This document shows, in pieces, positions 4,945-5,001 of a stretch of DNA of 5,001 nucleotides. Numbering within the stretch: the stretch's first letter is position 1; each line of letters begins with the position of its first letter. Both the position numbers and the translations under genes were made by a program. This DNA comes from an uncultured Oscillospiraceae bacterium (lineage in GTDB: Bacteria; Bacillota; Clostridia; Oscillospirales; Acutalibacteraceae), in NCBI GenBank assembly GCA_900550315.1, contig URRK01000132.1:1-5001 (forward strand), read 5' to 3'. Under the pieces are notes generated by a model. The model ran no database searches. It had not been told where the DNA came from and saw nothing but the letters and a program-made list of their open reading frames with translations.

Positions 4945-5001
4945 GGTTTTAAAAATGGTTAATAAGCTACTACTTCGGGGGTTAGGGACAGACGCTTCCA
5001 T
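4945..5001. other. Unassigned window edge upstream of mgtE
   Basis: No gene can be supported here. A plus-strand frame from ATG 4955 (MVNKLLLRGLG) and a minus-strand frame ending in the TAA at about 4892-4894 are both open to the edge, but neither has a clear SD or recognisable protein sequence. The last bases, GGGACAGACGCTTCCAT, could be the first half of an inverted repeat cut by the window. Confidence 0.3.

Noticed and set aside
4955..5001. Plus-strand frame MVNKLLLRGLGTDAS open to the window edge
   Set aside because: Only about 15 codons are visible and there is no SD, so it cannot be supported as a gene or leader peptide.
4861..5001. M-box or T-box riboswitch aptamer upstream of mgtE
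   Set aside because: Neither the M-box GCUAAAGCUC core nor the T-box GGGUGGNACCGCG sequence is present in the visible leader; only an expression-platform-like arrangement is.
1..5001. CRISPR array, tRNA, rRNA or insertion sequence
   Set aside because: No regularly spaced identical repeats, tRNA cloverleaf or GTTCGA-type T-loop, rRNA segments or transposase-like frames were seen on either strand.

Overview
This window looks like chromosomal DNA of a low-to-moderate GC, Gram-positive, probably spore-forming anaerobe of the class Clostridia, most like the Oscillospirales/Ruminococcaceae. The evidence is a sortase-anchored surface protein with an SPKTG-type signal, a SpoIIQ-like membrane M23 protein with an N-terminus typical of Clostridia, and an MgtE magnesium transporter. 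Taxonomy is inferred from protein style only.

Layout. (1) Positions 1-1777 (+) hold the C-terminal part of a modular cell-surface protein: Ig-like modules, an X2-like module, three Cys-pair modules, a second X2-like module, an acidic/Asn-rich linker and a sortase anchor. The 5' end lies outside the window, and the reading frame appears to jump by one base near positions 50-66. (2) Positions 1778-2244 lie between convergent genes. They hold small hairpins, terminators, and what looks like a decayed copy of the surface protein's anchor-coding 3' end. (3) Positions 2245-2967 (-) encode a SpoIIQ-like M23 protein with an intact zinc site but a Gly where the YxH catalytic histidine is expected. (4) Positions 2968-3444 contain no protein gene that I can support. 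They do hold a candidate independent small RNA on the + strand (about 3147-3266) with an extended -10 promoter, two hairpins, an unpaired CCCUCCUC segment and a strong terminator, followed by a long 20-bp terminator hairpin for mgtE. (5) Positions 3445-4830 (-) are a complete mgtE. (6) Positions 4831-5001 are the mgtE leader. It contains a terminator-like hairpin that also encloses the ribosome binding site, and an upstream 9-nt segment that could form a competing antiterminator.

The three protein genes appear to be separate transcription units with unrelated jobs: cell-wall display, sporulation or cell-wall function, and Mg2+ uptake. The most interesting signals are non-coding. One is the candidate sRNA, whose AUGCCCCUU segment is exactly complementary to the ribosome binding region of the adjacent divergent M23 mRNA. 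The other is the riboswitch-like expression platform before mgtE, where I see none of the M-box core sequence usually found upstream of such genes.
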